From NCBI RefSeq assembly GCF_004217545.1, contig NZ_SHKY01000001.1:2542001-2606000 (forward strand): a stretch of 64,000 nt of DNA. Reading direction: 5' to 3'. Of this stretch, positions 1 through 8,536 are shown in pieces. Numbering within the stretch: the stretch's first letter is position 1; each line of letters opens with the position of its first letter. Origin of the DNA: Krasilnikovia cinnamomea (GTDB lineage Bacteria > Actinomycetota > Actinomycetes > Mycobacteriales > Micromonosporaceae). Made by a program: the position numbers and the translations under genes. The notes under the pieces are model-generated. The model did no database searches. It had not been told where the DNA came from and saw nothing but the letters and a program-made list of their open reading frames with translations.

Positions 1-989
1 ACGACGTGGCCGGACGCACACCCGGTTTCGTGGCGGCCGACCTGGGCGCGCTGGCCCGTGAGGCGGGGGTGCGCGCGGCGCTGCGCCAGAAGGAGTCGGC
101 GGCACCCACGGTGACGATGGCGGACTTCGAGGCGGCGCTGGATGTGGTGCGGCCCACCTCGATGGCGGAGTCCACACTGGAGGTCGCCGCGGTGACCCTG
201 GACGACGTCGGCGACATGGCGGAGACCAAGCAGGTGCTCACGGAGTCGGTGCTGTGGCCGCTGACCTACCCGGACACGTTCGCCCGGCTCGGAGTGCAGC
301 CACCGCGCGGGGTCCTGCTGTACGGCCCGCCCGGCTGCGGCAAGACGTATCTGGTCAAGGCGATCGCCGGTACGGGCAAGGCGAACGTGCTCTCGGTCAA
401 GGGCGCGGAGCTGCTCAGCAAGTGGGTGGGCGAGAGCGAGCGCGCGGTCCGCGAGCTGTTCCGCCGGGCCCGGGAGGCCGCGCCGACCCTGGTCTTCCTC
501 GACGAGGTGGACGCCCTGGCCCCGGTACGCGGGCAGGCCACGGACGGCGGCACCACGGATCGGGTGGTCGCCGCCCTGCTCACCGAGCTGGACGGGGTGG
601 AGGCGCTGCGCAACGTGGTGGTGATCGGCGCGACGAACCGGCCCGACCTGGTCGACCCGGCGCTGCTGCGCCCCGGCCGCCTGGAACGGCTGGTGTACGT
701 GCCGCCGCCGGATGCGGACGCCCGTACCGCGATCCTGCGGGCCGCGGCCCGTTCCGTGCCGTTGGACCCGTCCGTGGATCTGGCCGCCCTCGGCGCCGAG
801 CTGGACGGCTTCTCCGCGGCCGACTGTGCCGCGCTGGTTCGCGAGTCGGCGCTGGCCGCGATGCGCGAGTCGCTGGAGGCCACCACGGTGACGGGGGCGC
901 ACGTGGCGACGGCCCGGCAACGGGTCCGGCCCTCCCTGGACCCGGCCCAGGTCGCGTGGCTGGCCGCGTACGCCGAGAAGGCCGGATAG
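1..989 (+). CDS. AAA-family ATPase, CDC48/VCP-like, 3' part only
   Basis: The gene enters from the left edge, already in frame at base 3, so its start is outside the window. The first ~60 codons look like the helical lid that ends one AAA domain (TPGFVAADLGALAREAG). A complete second AAA domain follows: Walker A GPPGCGKT at about 324-347, Walker B LVFLDEVDAL near 490-519, the sensor ATNRP, and the arginine-finger segment LLRPGRLER. Two AAA domains in tandem are typical of CDC48/p97-type proteins, which pull apart protein complexes using ATP. The substrate cannot be told from here. It ends 11 bp before the convergent DUF3263 gene. Family call is firm; the CDC48-like subclass is inferred because domain one and the N-domain are missing. 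Confidence 0.88.
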   Translation, partial: DVAGRTPGFVAADLGALAREAGVRAALRQKESAAPTVTMADFEAALDVVRPTSMAESTLEVAAVTLDDVGDMAETKQVLTESVLWPLTYPDTFARLGVQPPRGVLLYGPPGCGKTYLVKAIAGTGKANVLSVKGAELLSKWVGESERAVRELFRRAREAAPTLVFLDEVDALAPVRGQATDGGTTDRVVAALLTELDGVEALRNVVVIGATNRPDLVDPALLRPGRLERLVYVPPPDADARTAILRAAARSVPLDPSVDLAALGAELDGFSAADCAALVRESALAAMRESLEATTVTGAHVATARQRVRPSLDPAQVAWLAAYAEKAG

Positions 990-1000
990 CCGGCCCGGCG

Positions 1001-1420
1001 TCAGCGGCGGCGCGTGCGGGCCCGGGCGGAACGCAGGCGGCGCAGCCGGCCGATGAGGACCGGGTCGTGCTCGTACGCGGCCGGGTTGTCCAGCAGCCCG
1101 TTGAGGAGCTGGTAGTAGCGGGTGGCCGAGAGGCCGAAGGCGTCCCGGACGGCCTGTTCCTTGGCACCCGCGTGCTTCCACCACTTGCGCTCGAACGCGA
1201 GGATCTGCTCCTCCCGTTCGGTAAGCGCGACGGTCTCCACCCGGGCCGCCGGCTCGGCCAGGACGGCGGCGGCCTCGGGTTCGGCCAGGGCCGCCGCCTC
1301 CCCGCGGGGGGCGGGCAGGGATTCGGTCAGGGTCGCCGGTTCGGCGCGCGGCGCGGGCACGCGCTGCGCCTCCACAGCGGAGGATTCGTGGACGTCCGGG
1401 ATCTCGGCGGGCGGCTGCAT
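1001..1420 (-). CDS. DUF3263 domain protein
   Basis: A 139-residue protein. The C-terminal half carries the actinobacterial DUF3263 signature (LTEREEQILAFERKWW, then GLSATRYYQLLNGLLD and DPVLIGRLRRLR). This is a small helical domain resembling a helix-turn-helix; its function is not known. The N-terminal half is Ala/Glu/Pro-rich and probably disordered. The open frame runs upstream to 1576, but I chose ATG at 1420 because AGGAG lies 8 bases before it and because a longer version would run into the terminator hairpin and the upstream ABC permease gene. The basic tail RSARARTRRR is compatible with nucleic-acid binding, which is inference only. Confidence 0.82.
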   Translation of the reverse strand: MQPPAEIPDVHESSAVEAQRVPAPRAEPATLTESLPAPRGEAAALAEPEAAAVLAEPAARVETVALTEREEQILAFERKWWKHAGAKEQAVRDAFGLSATRYYQLLNGLLDNPAAYEHDPVLIGRLRRLRSARARTRRR

Positions 1421-1462
1421 AGGGGCGCTCCTGGGGTGGTCGGAGAGCACGCACAAACGTAC

Positions 1463-1503
1463 GAAGGGGATCGCCAGCATAGTGGTAACCGGCGATCCCC
1501 TTC
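1463..1503 (-). terminator. Intrinsic terminator-like hairpin after ABC exporter
   Basis: A perfect 13-bp inverted repeat (GAAGGGGATCGCC at 1463-1475, GGCGATCCCCTTC at 1491-1503) with a 15-base loop lies 27 bp past the stop of the ABC permease gene. On the minus strand it is followed by a short T-containing run (TACGTTTGTG). It separates the ABC operon from the DUF3263 gene. Confidence 0.7.
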
Positions 1504-1529
1504 GGAGGCGCGCACGCCGCGAGGCTACC

Positions 1530-2540
1530 TCACGTAACGTCGCGGCTACGGATAGTCCACATGGCTGCCCCCACAACGAGGACCAGCACCGCCGCCAGCA
1601 CCCCGCCCGCCATCTGCCAGGTGATGGTCAGCGTGTCCGGCATGCAGCCCTGGGTCGCGGAGAAGTTGCAGGATTCGTAGTCCTCGAGCCGGACCTGCTT
1701 GGAGAGCCACGCGTCCGCCCACACCGGGATCAGATACGCCTCGATGAACTTGACCCTGGCCAGCGCGAGCACCGTGGCCAGCCCGAATTGGAAGACCACG
1801 ATCACACCCACGGTCACGCCCAGTGCCACGGCGGTGTGCCGGCCCAGCGAGGCGAGTCCGAAGCCGAGGGCGGCCGCGGCCACCACGAGCACCACCGCGC
1901 GCAGCTCCAGCAGCATGATCGACTGCCAGGCCCCTGAGGTCATCCCGGCCGTACTGCCGCGCAGCGCGGCGATGAGCAGGAACAGTCCGGTCCAGACCGC
2001 GGACACCACGACGGTGAACGCACCGATCCCGGCCAGCAGCGCGGCCAGTTTCGTGCCCAGCACCCGCACCCGCTGCGGGCGCCACAGCAGCAGGTTCATC
2101 ATTCCGCCGCTGCTCCACTCGGCGCCCACGAAGGACGCTCCGATGACGAACGCGCCCATCGCCAGGATTCCCGCCAGCGCCAACACCATCTCCGGGAAGT
2201 TCGTCCGGAAGCTGAAGGTCGCGGGCATGTACCACTCGTACCTGAAGTCGTCCTGGCTCGGCGGGGTGATCTCCTCGCAGTTCGGCGGGAAGTCCGACGC
2301 ACGCTCCGTACCCTGCGCCGCCACGCATTGCTGCTTCTGCTGCTCGGTGTCCCGAAGCGCGTTCTGGTAGTCCTCGTTGGCGCGGGCCTGGGCCGCGGCG
2401 ATTGCGGCCGGGCCGACCTTCTGGTTGGTGAAGAACGTGCCGACCGCCAGCGCCGCGAGGATGGCGAGGCAGCCGATGGCCAGCACCTTCGTGAAACGGC
2501 GCTTCATCAGGCGCCGGGTCTCCGCGCGATACAGGCTCAC
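1530..2540 (-). CDS. ABC-2 type transporter permease
   Basis: A 336-residue integral membrane protein with about six hydrophobic segments: one near the N-terminus (VLAIGCLAILAALAVGTFF) and five in the C-terminal two thirds. A large extracytoplasmic loop sits between helices 1 and 2 and holds two cysteines (KQQCVAAQG and PPNCEEIT). This is the layout of ABC-2 exporters of the NatB/BcrB kind. It is the membrane partner of the ATPase gene just upstream. I chose GTG at 2540, which overlaps the ATPase stop as GTGA; an upstream GTG at 2549 is in frame but has no better ribosome site. The substrate is unknown; drugs, peptides or lipids are all exported by this family. Confidence 0.85.
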   Translation of the reverse strand: MSLYRAETRRLMKRRFTKVLAIGCLAILAALAVGTFFTNQKVGPAAIAAAQARANEDYQNALRDTEQQKQQCVAAQGTERASDFPPNCEEITPPSQDDFRYEWYMPATFSFRTNFPEMVLALAGILAMGAFVIGASFVGAEWSSGGMMNLLLWRPQRVRVLGTKLAALLAGIGAFTVVVSAVWTGLFLLIAALRGSTAGMTSGAWQSIMLLELRAVVLVVAAAALGFGLASLGRHTAVALGVTVGVIVVFQFGLATVLALARVKFIEAYLIPVWADAWLSKQVRLEDYESCNFSATQGCMPDTLTITWQMAGGVLAAVLVLVVGAAMWTIRSRDVT

Positions 2541-3577
2541 TGTCCCCACCCACCCTGCGTCTGGCCGACGGAGAACTCGCCCACGGTGATCTCGCGGGCG
2601 GCGGTCTCGCCGGCCGGGGTCAGCGCGGTGTCGTCGACCTGCCGGTGCTGACCCGCCACCGGCGCGGTGCCGGTGAGTTCAAGGAAGACACTCTCCAGGT
2701 CGGCCGTGACCGGCGTCAGCTCGCTGACGTACAGCTCGCGGTCCGCCAGCGCGCGGGTGATCAGGGAGGACCGCTCGACGCCGCTGACCAGCAGGTGGTC
2801 GGCCTCGACCCGGACCTGCGCCCCGGCTGCCGTGAGCACTTCGGCGGCGGTGGGGACGTCCGTGGCCGCGTCGAGGCGGACCCGGACGGCGGTGGAGGTG
2901 TGCTGGGCCAGCACCTCGGCCACCGTACCGGCGGCGACCCGGCGGCCCGCCGCGATGATGGTCACCGAGTCGCAGATGAGCTGGATCTCGCCGAGGATGT
3001 GGCTGGACAGCACGACCGTCATGCCGGATTCGGCCAGGTTGCGCATCAGCGTACGCATCTCCCGGATGCCGCCCGGGTCCAGGCCGTTGGCGGGCTCGTC
3101 CAGGATCAGCAGCCGGGGGTTCTTGAGCAGCGCGGACGCGACCGCCAGCCGCTGCTTCATGCCCAGCGAGTACGTCCTGACCCGGTCCTTCGCCCGGTCC
3201 CTCAGCCCGACCAGCTCCAGCACCTCGTCGACCCGGTGCCGCTCCACGCCGCCCGCGTCGGCCAGCAGCGACAGGGTGTCGCGGGCGCTGAAGTTGCCGA
3301 AGAACTGCGGGCTCTCCACGATGGCGCCCACCTGGCCCGCGACCTCGGGCAGGGCGGCGGGTACCTCCCGGCCGAGCAGGGTCATCCGGCCGCCGTTGGG
3401 CTTGATCAGGCCCAGCAGGGTACGCAGGGTGGTGGTCTTGCCCGACCCGTTGGGCCCGAGGAAGCCGTGCACCTGACCCGCCTCGACGACCATGTCGAAG
3501 CCGTCGAGCGCCCGGCGTACCCCCTTGCGGGTGCGGTAGGTCTTCTGCAGACCCGCTATCTCCAGGACGGCCGTCAC
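2537..3577 (-). CDS. ABC transporter ATP-binding protein
   Basis: A 346-residue cytoplasmic ATPase. Walker A is GPNGSGKTT at residues 41-49, the signature is YSLGMKQRLAVASALL, and Walker B is LLILDEPANGLD. A C-terminal extension of about 100 residues follows, as in BcrA/DrrA exporters. It pairs with the downstream ABC-2 permease through a 4-bp overlap, so the two are translationally coupled. I placed the start at GTG 3577, six bases after GGGAGG; the frame is open to 3595 but those codons lie upstream of the ribosome site. The pair is followed by a hairpin terminator and makes a two-gene operon. Confidence 0.9.
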   Translation of the reverse strand: MTAVLEIAGLQKTYRTRKGVRRALDGFDMVVEAGQVHGFLGPNGSGKTTTLRTLLGLIKPNGGRMTLLGREVPAALPEVAGQVGAIVESPQFFGNFSARDTLSLLADAGGVERHRVDEVLELVGLRDRAKDRVRTYSLGMKQRLAVASALLKNPRLLILDEPANGLDPGGIREMRTLMRNLAESGMTVVLSSHILGEIQLICDSVTIIAAGRRVAAGTVAEVLAQHTSTAVRVRLDAATDVPTAAEVLTAAGAQVRVEADHLLVSGVERSSLITRALADRELYVSELTPVTADLESVFLELTGTAPVAGQHRQVDDTALTPAGETAAREITVGEFSVGQTQGGWGQ

Positions 3578-3642
3578 GCCGCACCTCCCGGTCACATGGA
3601 AAGATGGCCGCCACCCTAGGTGACGTTCGCCACCCGGGCGGC

Positions 3643-4428
3643 TCAGGCGCAGATGACGTGTACGCCCGCGTCGTGGAATCGCTGCACCACCGACGCGGGG
3701 GCGCCCGAGTCGGTGACCAGCGTCTCGACCTTCACGATCGGGCAGATCCGGGCGAACGCGTGCCCGCCCAGCTTCGACGAGTCGGCGATGACGACGACCC
3801 GTTTGGCGCGGGCCACCATGAGGCTGTTCATGGCCGCCTCGCCCTCGTGATGGGCGGCCGCGCCGAGCTCCACGTCGAGGGCGTCGACGCCGAGCAGCAC
3901 GATGTCGAGCGTGACCTCCTTGAGCAGCGCGCCGCCGAGCGGGCCGACCAGCTCGAAGGACTGCGGGCGCACCACACCCCCGGCCACCACGATCTTCATC
4001 CGCGAACGGACCAGCAGCTCGTTGGCGATGTTCAGGGCGTTCGTGACGACCGTGAGCTGGGCGCCCTCGCCGCTGGTGTTCAGGTCCGGGCGGACCGCCA
4101 GGGCCCGGGCCACCTCGGTCATGGTGGTGCCGCCGTTGAGGCCGACGACCGTGCCGGGGACGACGAGCTTGGCGGCGGCCTCGCCGATCCGCTGCTTCTC
4201 CGCCGAGTGCTTGGCGCTCTTGTAGCGCAGCGGCAGGTCGTACGAGACGCCGTTGGCGACCGCCCCGCCCCGGGTCCTGGTGATCATCTGCTGCTGGGCC
4301 AGCTGGTCGAAGTCACGCCGGATCGTGGCCTGGGACACGTCGAGGCGCCCGGCCGCGTCCTCGACGCTCACCCGCCCGCTCTCGGCCAGTAACTCGAGCA
4401 GGGCATTCCACCGCGCGTACCGGTCCAC
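3643..4428 (-). CDS. DeoR-family sugar-phosphate-responsive transcriptional regulator
   Basis: A 261-residue regulator. An N-terminal winged helix-turn-helix (residues ~6-57, containing VEDAAGRLDVSQATIRRDFDQL) is the DeoR signature. The rest is the DeoR sensor fold, which binds phosphorylated sugars; VVGLNGGTTMTEVARAL and VVIADSSKLG are its usual landmarks. GTG 4428 has GGGGAGG five bases upstream. It is divergent from the amino-sugar operon at 4621-7710, so it most likely represses that operon and itself, with an amino-sugar phosphate as inducer. That link is inferred from position and from the repeats in the shared promoter. Confidence 0.9.
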   Translation of the reverse strand: MDRYARWNALLELLAESGRVSVEDAAGRLDVSQATIRRDFDQLAQQQMITRTRGGAVANGVSYDLPLRYKSAKHSAEKQRIGEAAAKLVVPGTVVGLNGGTTMTEVARALAVRPDLNTSGEGAQLTVVTNALNIANELLVRSRMKIVVAGGVVRPQSFELVGPLGGALLKEVTLDIVLLGVDALDVELGAAAHHEGEAAMNSLMVARAKRVVVIADSSKLGGHAFARICPIVKVETLVTDSGAPASVVQRFHDAGVHVICA

Positions 4429-4474
4429 CCGAGCCTCCCCGCTGCACGTTCCGTGATAAGAGTGTGCACATTAG

Positions 4475-4598
4475 TGCGCGAAAAGACACGAAGCAAAGAG
4501 GGTACCTGCGCGAATACCCTCGGTGCATTGCCTCGGAGGCGGGCATCTGCGCAGAATGACGCTCGAAAGAACGTCGTACCGAACGCTTCTGCGCAAAC
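4475..4598. promoter_or_regulatory. Phased direct repeats, candidate DeoR-family operators
   Basis: The 192-bp divergent promoter between the DeoR gene and the SIS gene holds four copies of TGCGC followed by A/G-rich bases: TGCGCGAAAA at 4475, TGCGCGAAT at 4507, TGCGCAGAAT at 4548 and TGCGCAAAC at 4590. Spacings are 32, 41 and 42 bp, close to 3, 4 and 4 helical turns. The copy at 4546-4555 is a perfect palindrome (TCTGCGCAGA), and TGTGCACA at 4463-4470 is another. DeoR proteins often bind such repeated sites cooperatively. Function here is inference. Confidence 0.5.
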
Positions 4599-4620
4599 GG
4601 CGGCCTGTGAAGGACATGCG

Positions 4621-5544
4621 ATGACCCACGTCAAGGCGGAGATCGCCAGCCAGCCCGACTGTTGGCGTCAGGCCGCCAAACTGGCCGACGCCCCCGGCCT
4701 GCCCAAGCACGGCGAGCGCGTCGCCGTCGTCGGCTGCGGCACCTCGTGGTTCATGGCCAAGGCGTACGCGGGCCTGCGCGAGCGCGCCGGGCACGGCGAG
4801 ACCGACGCGTTCCAGGCGTCGGAGTTCCCGCTCGAACGCCGCTACGACCGGGTCGTCGCGATCACCCGCTCCGGCACCACCACCGAGGTCCTCGACCTGC
4901 TCGAATCCCTGCGGGGTACCTGCCCCACCACGGTGATCACCGCCGACTCCGGCCAGCCCGCGGCCGCCGTGGCGGCCGAGACGATCGCGCTGGACTTCGC
5001 CGACGAGCTGGCCGTCGTTCAGACCCGCTTCGCCACCACCGCGCTGGCGCTGCTCCGCGCCCACCTGGGCACCGACATCGAGAACATCGCCTGCGACGCC
5101 GAGGTCGCCGTCCGCATTCCGCTGCCGGTGCACCCCGCACTCGCCGAGCAGATCACCTTCCTGGGCCGCGGCTGGACGATCGGCCTCGCCGAGGAGGCCG
5201 CGCTGAAGTGCCGGGAGGCCGCCGGATACTGGGCCGAGGCGTACCCCGCCATGGACTACCGGCACGGGCCGATCGCGCTGGCCGCCCCGCGCCGGGTCGT
5301 CTGGGCGTTCGGCGACATCCCACCCGGACTCGTCGACGACGTGGAGGCCACCGGCGCCTCGTTCGTGCACAGCCGGTACAACGGCGGGTACGCGGCCCTC
5401 GGCGCCTGGCGTGGCGGCCGGGCCCCCCTCGACCCCATGGCCGACCTGGTGGTGGCCCAGCGCGTCGCGGTGCTGCTGGCCACCAGCCAGGGACTCGACC
5501 CGGACCGGCCACCCCACCTGTCCCGCTCGGTCGTCCTCCCGTGA
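4621..5544 (+). CDS. SIS-domain sugar isomerase, candidate glucosamine-6-phosphate deaminase
   Basis: A 307-residue protein made of two SIS (sugar isomerase) folds. The phosphosugar loop VVGCGTSWF is at residues 36-44 and the second motif SGTTTE at 84-89. It resembles the isomerase half of glucosamine-fructose-6-phosphate synthase but lacks the glutaminase half. Because it is followed by a ROK sugar kinase and nagA, the likely reaction is deamination-isomerisation of glucosamine 6-phosphate to fructose 6-phosphate (SIS-type, NagB-II-like). A ketose/aldose isomerase of the AgaS kind is the alternative. The open frame reaches back to 4453, but ATG 4621 follows GAAGGA and begins the conserved sequence. 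First gene of the operon controlled from 4429-4620. Confidence 0.82.
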   Translation: MTHVKAEIASQPDCWRQAAKLADAPGLPKHGERVAVVGCGTSWFMAKAYAGLRERAGHGETDAFQASEFPLERRYDRVVAITRSGTTTEVLDLLESLRGTCPTTVITADSGQPAAAVAAETIALDFADELAVVQTRFATTALALLRAHLGTDIENIACDAEVAVRIPLPVHPALAEQITFLGRGWTIGLAEEAALKCREAAGYWAEAYPAMDYRHGPIALAAPRRVVWAFGDIPPGLVDDVEATGASFVHSRYNGGYAALGAWRGGRAPLDPMADLVVAQRVAVLLATSQGLDPDRPPHLSRSVVLP

Positions 5545-5680
5545 ACGAGGGCGGCGCGCACACATCGAAGACCAGCACTACCGTGAGCGGATGCCCGCGA
5601 TTGGCCGGAACCCTCGTGAGCGAACCCACGCGTGGCAGGCGCCGCTCATCGGATTCCCGCTCGCGAAGGACGGGTCCCGC

Positions 5681-6607
5681 GTGAGCGACGACGCCGTCAT
5701 CGCGCTGGACGTCGGGGGCACCGGCATGAAGTGCGCGGTGGTCCGCCCGGACGGCACCGTGCACCACGCCGAGCGGCACCCCACCCGGGCCGGCCGCGGC
5801 CCCCAGGCCGTCACCACGACCATCCTCGACATCGCCGCCGGGCTCACCGACCGCGCCCGCGCCGACGGGCTCACCCCGATCGCCGCGGGCGTCGCCGTGC
5901 CCGGGGTGGTGGACGAGACCACCGGCACGGCGGTGTGGTCGTCCAACGTCGGCTTCCGCGACGTACCGCTGCGCGACCTCGTCGCCGAACGGCTCGGCCT
6001 GCCCGCCGCGCTCGGCCACGACGTACGTGTCGGCGGCCTCGCCGAAGCCCGCCTCGGCGCGGGCCGCGACGAACGGCACGTGCTGTTCATCGCGATCGGC
6101 ACCGGCATCGCCGCCGCCCACGTCGTCGACGGGCAGACCTTCGCGGGCGCGCACGGCGCCGCCGGCGAGATCGGCCACGTGATCGTGCGCCCCGGCGGCC
6201 CCCGGTGCGGCTGCGGGGCCCACGGCTGCCTGGAAGCCATCGCATCCGCCTCGGCGATCGGCCGCCGGTACGCGGAACTGTCCGGCATCGCCGACGCCAC
6301 GGCCTTCGACGTGGCCACCCGGGCCGCCGCCGGGCAGGCACCGGCCGCCGCGGTGTGGCAGGACGCCGTCGAGGCGCTGGCCGACGGCCTGCTCACCGCG
6401 CAGGCGCTGTTCGACGCGGGCGTGATGGTGCTGGGCGGCGGGCTCGCGGAGGCCGGGGAGGCGCTGCTGGCCCCCCTGCGCACCGCCTGCGCGGCCCGGG
6501 TCACATTCCACCGGATGCCCCGGCTCACCCGGGCGGCGCTCGGCGACACCGCGGGCTGCCTCGGCGCCGCCCTGCTGGCCCTCGACTCCCTGGCGGACCG
6601 CCCGTGA
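5681..6607 (+). CDS. ROK-family sugar kinase
   Basis: A 308-residue cytoplasmic kinase. The ATP-binding loop DVGGTG is at residues 10-15. The ROK zinc site CGCGAHGC follows GEIGHVIVRPGG, giving Cys176, Cys178 and Cys183, so this is an active-kinase type ROK protein, not a repressor: it has no DNA-binding N-terminus. Between a SIS-type deaminase and nagA, its probable substrate is N-acetylglucosamine, glucosamine or N-acetylmannosamine, giving the 6-phosphate. GTG 5681 was chosen because the ROK fold begins at once; an in-frame ATG at 5591 would add 30 residues of unrelated sequence. It overlaps nagA by 4 bp (GTGA). A 136-bp gap separates it from the SIS gene. Confidence 0.87.
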   Translation: MSDDAVIALDVGGTGMKCAVVRPDGTVHHAERHPTRAGRGPQAVTTTILDIAAGLTDRARADGLTPIAAGVAVPGVVDETTGTAVWSSNVGFRDVPLRDLVAERLGLPAALGHDVRVGGLAEARLGAGRDERHVLFIAIGTGIAAAHVVDGQTFAGAHGAAGEIGHVIVRPGGPRCGCGAHGCLEAIASASAIGRRYAELSGIADATAFDVATRAAAGQAPAAAVWQDAVEALADGLLTAQALFDAGVMVLGGGLAEAGEALLAPLRTACAARVTFHRMPRLTRAALGDTAGCLGAALLALDSLADRP

Positions 6608-7710
6608 CCATCACCGAGGTACGCGGACGGATCGTGCGCCCAGGCGCCGTGATCCCCGGCACCGTCCGCGTCGACGGCCCCACGATCCTGGACGTGGAGG
6701 CGGCCACCGACGTCCCCGACGACATCGTCGTGCCCGGCTTCGTGGACCTGCACTGCCACGGCGGCGGCGGGCACACCTTCACCACCGGCGACGTCGGGTC
6801 CGCCCGGCGCGCGGCCGAGTTCCACCTGGGCCACGGCACCACCACGCTGCTGGCCAGCCTGGTCAGCTCCCCGTACGAGCTGATGCGGGCCGCGACCGTG
6901 GCGTACGGGCCACTCGTGGCGGACGGGACCGTGGCCGGGATCCACTTCGAAGGGCCGTACCTGTCCGGGGCTCGGTGCGGGGCGCAGAACCCGGCGTACC
7001 TGCGGGACCCGTCCCTGGAGGAGCTGACCGACCTGGTGAAGCTCGGTGACGGGGCGGTGCGGATGGTGACGATCGCCCCCGAGCTGCCCGGCGCGCTGGA
7101 GGCCATCGCGTACCTGGCCGGGGCCGGGGTGGTCGCCGCGGTGGGACACACCGACGCCACGTACGAGCAGACCCTGGCCGGGGTGGCCGCCGGAGCGACC
7201 GTCGGCACCCACGTCTTCAACGGCATGCCGCCCGCCCACCACCGCCGTCCCGGGCCCGTGGTGGCCCTGCTCGGCGCGCGCACCGTCGTCTGCGAACTGG
7301 TCGCGGACGGCTTCCACCTGCACCAGGGGATGCTGTCGTTCGCCGCGCACGCGACCGGCCCGGACCGCGCCGCCCTGATCACCGACGCGATGGACGCGGC
7401 GGGCATGCCGGACGGCCGGTACGAGCTGGGCGGCCAGGAGGTCGTCGTCGCGGACCGGGTGGCCCGGCTGACCCGGGACGGCTCGATCGCGGGCAGCACG
7501 CTGACCATGGACGCGGCGCTGCGGCAGGCGGTGGCCGCGGGCATTCCCCTGGCGGACGCGTGCGCGATGGCGGCCACCACCCCGGCGCGCGCCCTGGGAC
7601 TCGCCGACCAGCTCGGCGCGCTGGAGGCCGGACTGCGGGCGGACCTCGTCGTGCTCTCGGCCGACCTGCGGGTCAAACGCGTGATGCGCGCCGGCGCCTG
7701 GGTGAACTGA
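6604..7710 (+). CDS. nagA: N-acetylglucosamine-6-phosphate deacetylase
   Basis: A 368-residue amidohydrolase that removes acetate from GlcNAc-6-phosphate to give glucosamine 6-phosphate. Metal and substrate motifs are all present: HCHGGGG (His50, His52), HFEGPYLSG, GHTDATYEQ (His182), THVFNGM (His203), DGFHLH, and the catalytic aspartate in ITDAMDAAG (from residue 259). The length is normal for NagA. The start GTG overlaps the ROK kinase stop (GTGA), so kinase and deacetylase are translated together. With the SIS-type deaminase upstream the three enzymes make a complete route from N-acetylglucosamine to fructose 6-phosphate. Confidence 0.95.
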   Translation: MTITEVRGRIVRPGAVIPGTVRVDGPTILDVEAATDVPDDIVVPGFVDLHCHGGGGHTFTTGDVGSARRAAEFHLGHGTTTLLASLVSSPYELMRAATVAYGPLVADGTVAGIHFEGPYLSGARCGAQNPAYLRDPSLEELTDLVKLGDGAVRMVTIAPELPGALEAIAYLAGAGVVAAVGHTDATYEQTLAGVAAGATVGTHVFNGMPPAHHRRPGPVVALLGARTVVCELVADGFHLHQGMLSFAAHATGPDRAALITDAMDAAGMPDGRYELGGQEVVVADRVARLTRDGSIAGSTLTMDAALRQAVAAGIPLADACAMAATTPARALGLADQLGALEAGLRADLVVLSADLRVKRVMRAGAWVN

Positions 7711-7770
7711 CCCGACACTCCCCCGGTGCGGATCCCACCACGGTCCGGTGGTGTCGAGCAGGATGGACCG

Positions 7771-8532
7771 GTGACTGGTGACGCGCCCACCGTGCCCCAC
7801 CCGCTCCAGCCCGTCAACGAGGACTGGCAGCGCGCCCTCGCCATCGTGGCGCACCCCGACGACCTGGAGTTCGGCGCCGCCGCGGCCGTCGCCCGCTGGA
7901 CCGGTCAGGGCAAGGCGGTCAACTACGTCCTGGTCACCAGCGGCGAGGCCGGCATCGACGGACTGGACCCGGCCGAGGCCGGCCCGGCGCGCGAGACGGA
8001 ACAGCGCGAGTCCGCGGCGATCGTCGGCGTCACCCAGGTCGATTTCCTGCGGCTGCCCGACGGCGTCCTGGAGTACGGCGTAGCGCTGCGCCGCGAGCTG
8101 TGCCGGGTGATCCGGACGCACCGGCCGGACATCGTGCTCACCAACAACTTCCGCGACAGTTGGGACGAGGCGGGCGACGCGCTGAACATGTCCGACCACA
8201 TCGTCACCGGCCGGGCCGTCCTCGACGCCGCCCGCGACGCGGGCAACCGCTGGGTGTTCCGCGAACAGATCGACGCGGGCCTGGAGAAGTGGGGCGGGGT
8301 CCGGGAGGTGTGGGCGGCGGGCTCACCGCGGGCGAAGCACGGAGTCGACACCACCGACACGTTCGAGCTGGGCGTCCGGTCGTTGGAGGCGCATGCCGCC
8401 TATCTGCGCGGCCTCGGTTCCGGTGACTTCGACTCCGGGGAGTTCCTGGAGGGCTTCGCCCGGCAGACCGGCAGCCGCCTGGGCGTCAGGTACGGGGCCG
8501 GCTTCGAGGTCTTCTACCTGAACCTGTACTGA
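7771..8532 (+). CDS. PIG-L/LmbE-family deacetylase
   Basis: A 253-residue zinc-dependent de-N-acetylase. The family motif AHPDDLEFG lies near the N-terminus, with His28 and Asp30-Asp31 as metal and catalytic residues; later the conserved SDH in MSDHIVTGRAV supplies another histidine ligand. The family removes acetyl groups from amino sugars (MshB, GlcNAc-PI deacetylase) or cleaves conjugates (Mca). Here the neighbouring nagA operon suggests an amino-sugar substrate, but a 60-bp gap with its own ribosome site (AGGA before GTG 7771) allows separate expression. It is shorter than MshB or Mca, so neither of those is claimed. Confidence 0.85.
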   Translation: MTGDAPTVPHPLQPVNEDWQRALAIVAHPDDLEFGAAAAVARWTGQGKAVNYVLVTSGEAGIDGLDPAEAGPARETEQRESAAIVGVTQVDFLRLPDGVLEYGVALRRELCRVIRTHRPDIVLTNNFRDSWDEAGDALNMSDHIVTGRAVLDAARDAGNRWVFREQIDAGLEKWGGVREVWAAGSPRAKHGVDTTDTFELGVRSLEAHAAYLRGLGSGDFDSGEFLEGFARQTGSRLGVRYGAGFEVFYLNLY

Positions 8533-8536
8533 ACGG

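Noticed and set aside
5582-5687. Three copies of CGTGAGCG between the SIS gene and ROK kinase
   Set aside because: Spacing (33 and 65 bp) is not regular, the last copy includes the start codon, and the word is common in this GC-rich DNA.
5578-8199. An 873-codon minus-strand open frame
   Set aside because: Antisense to the ROK kinase, nagA and the deacetylase gene; composition is Arg/Ala/Pro/Ser shadow sequence with no family resemblance.
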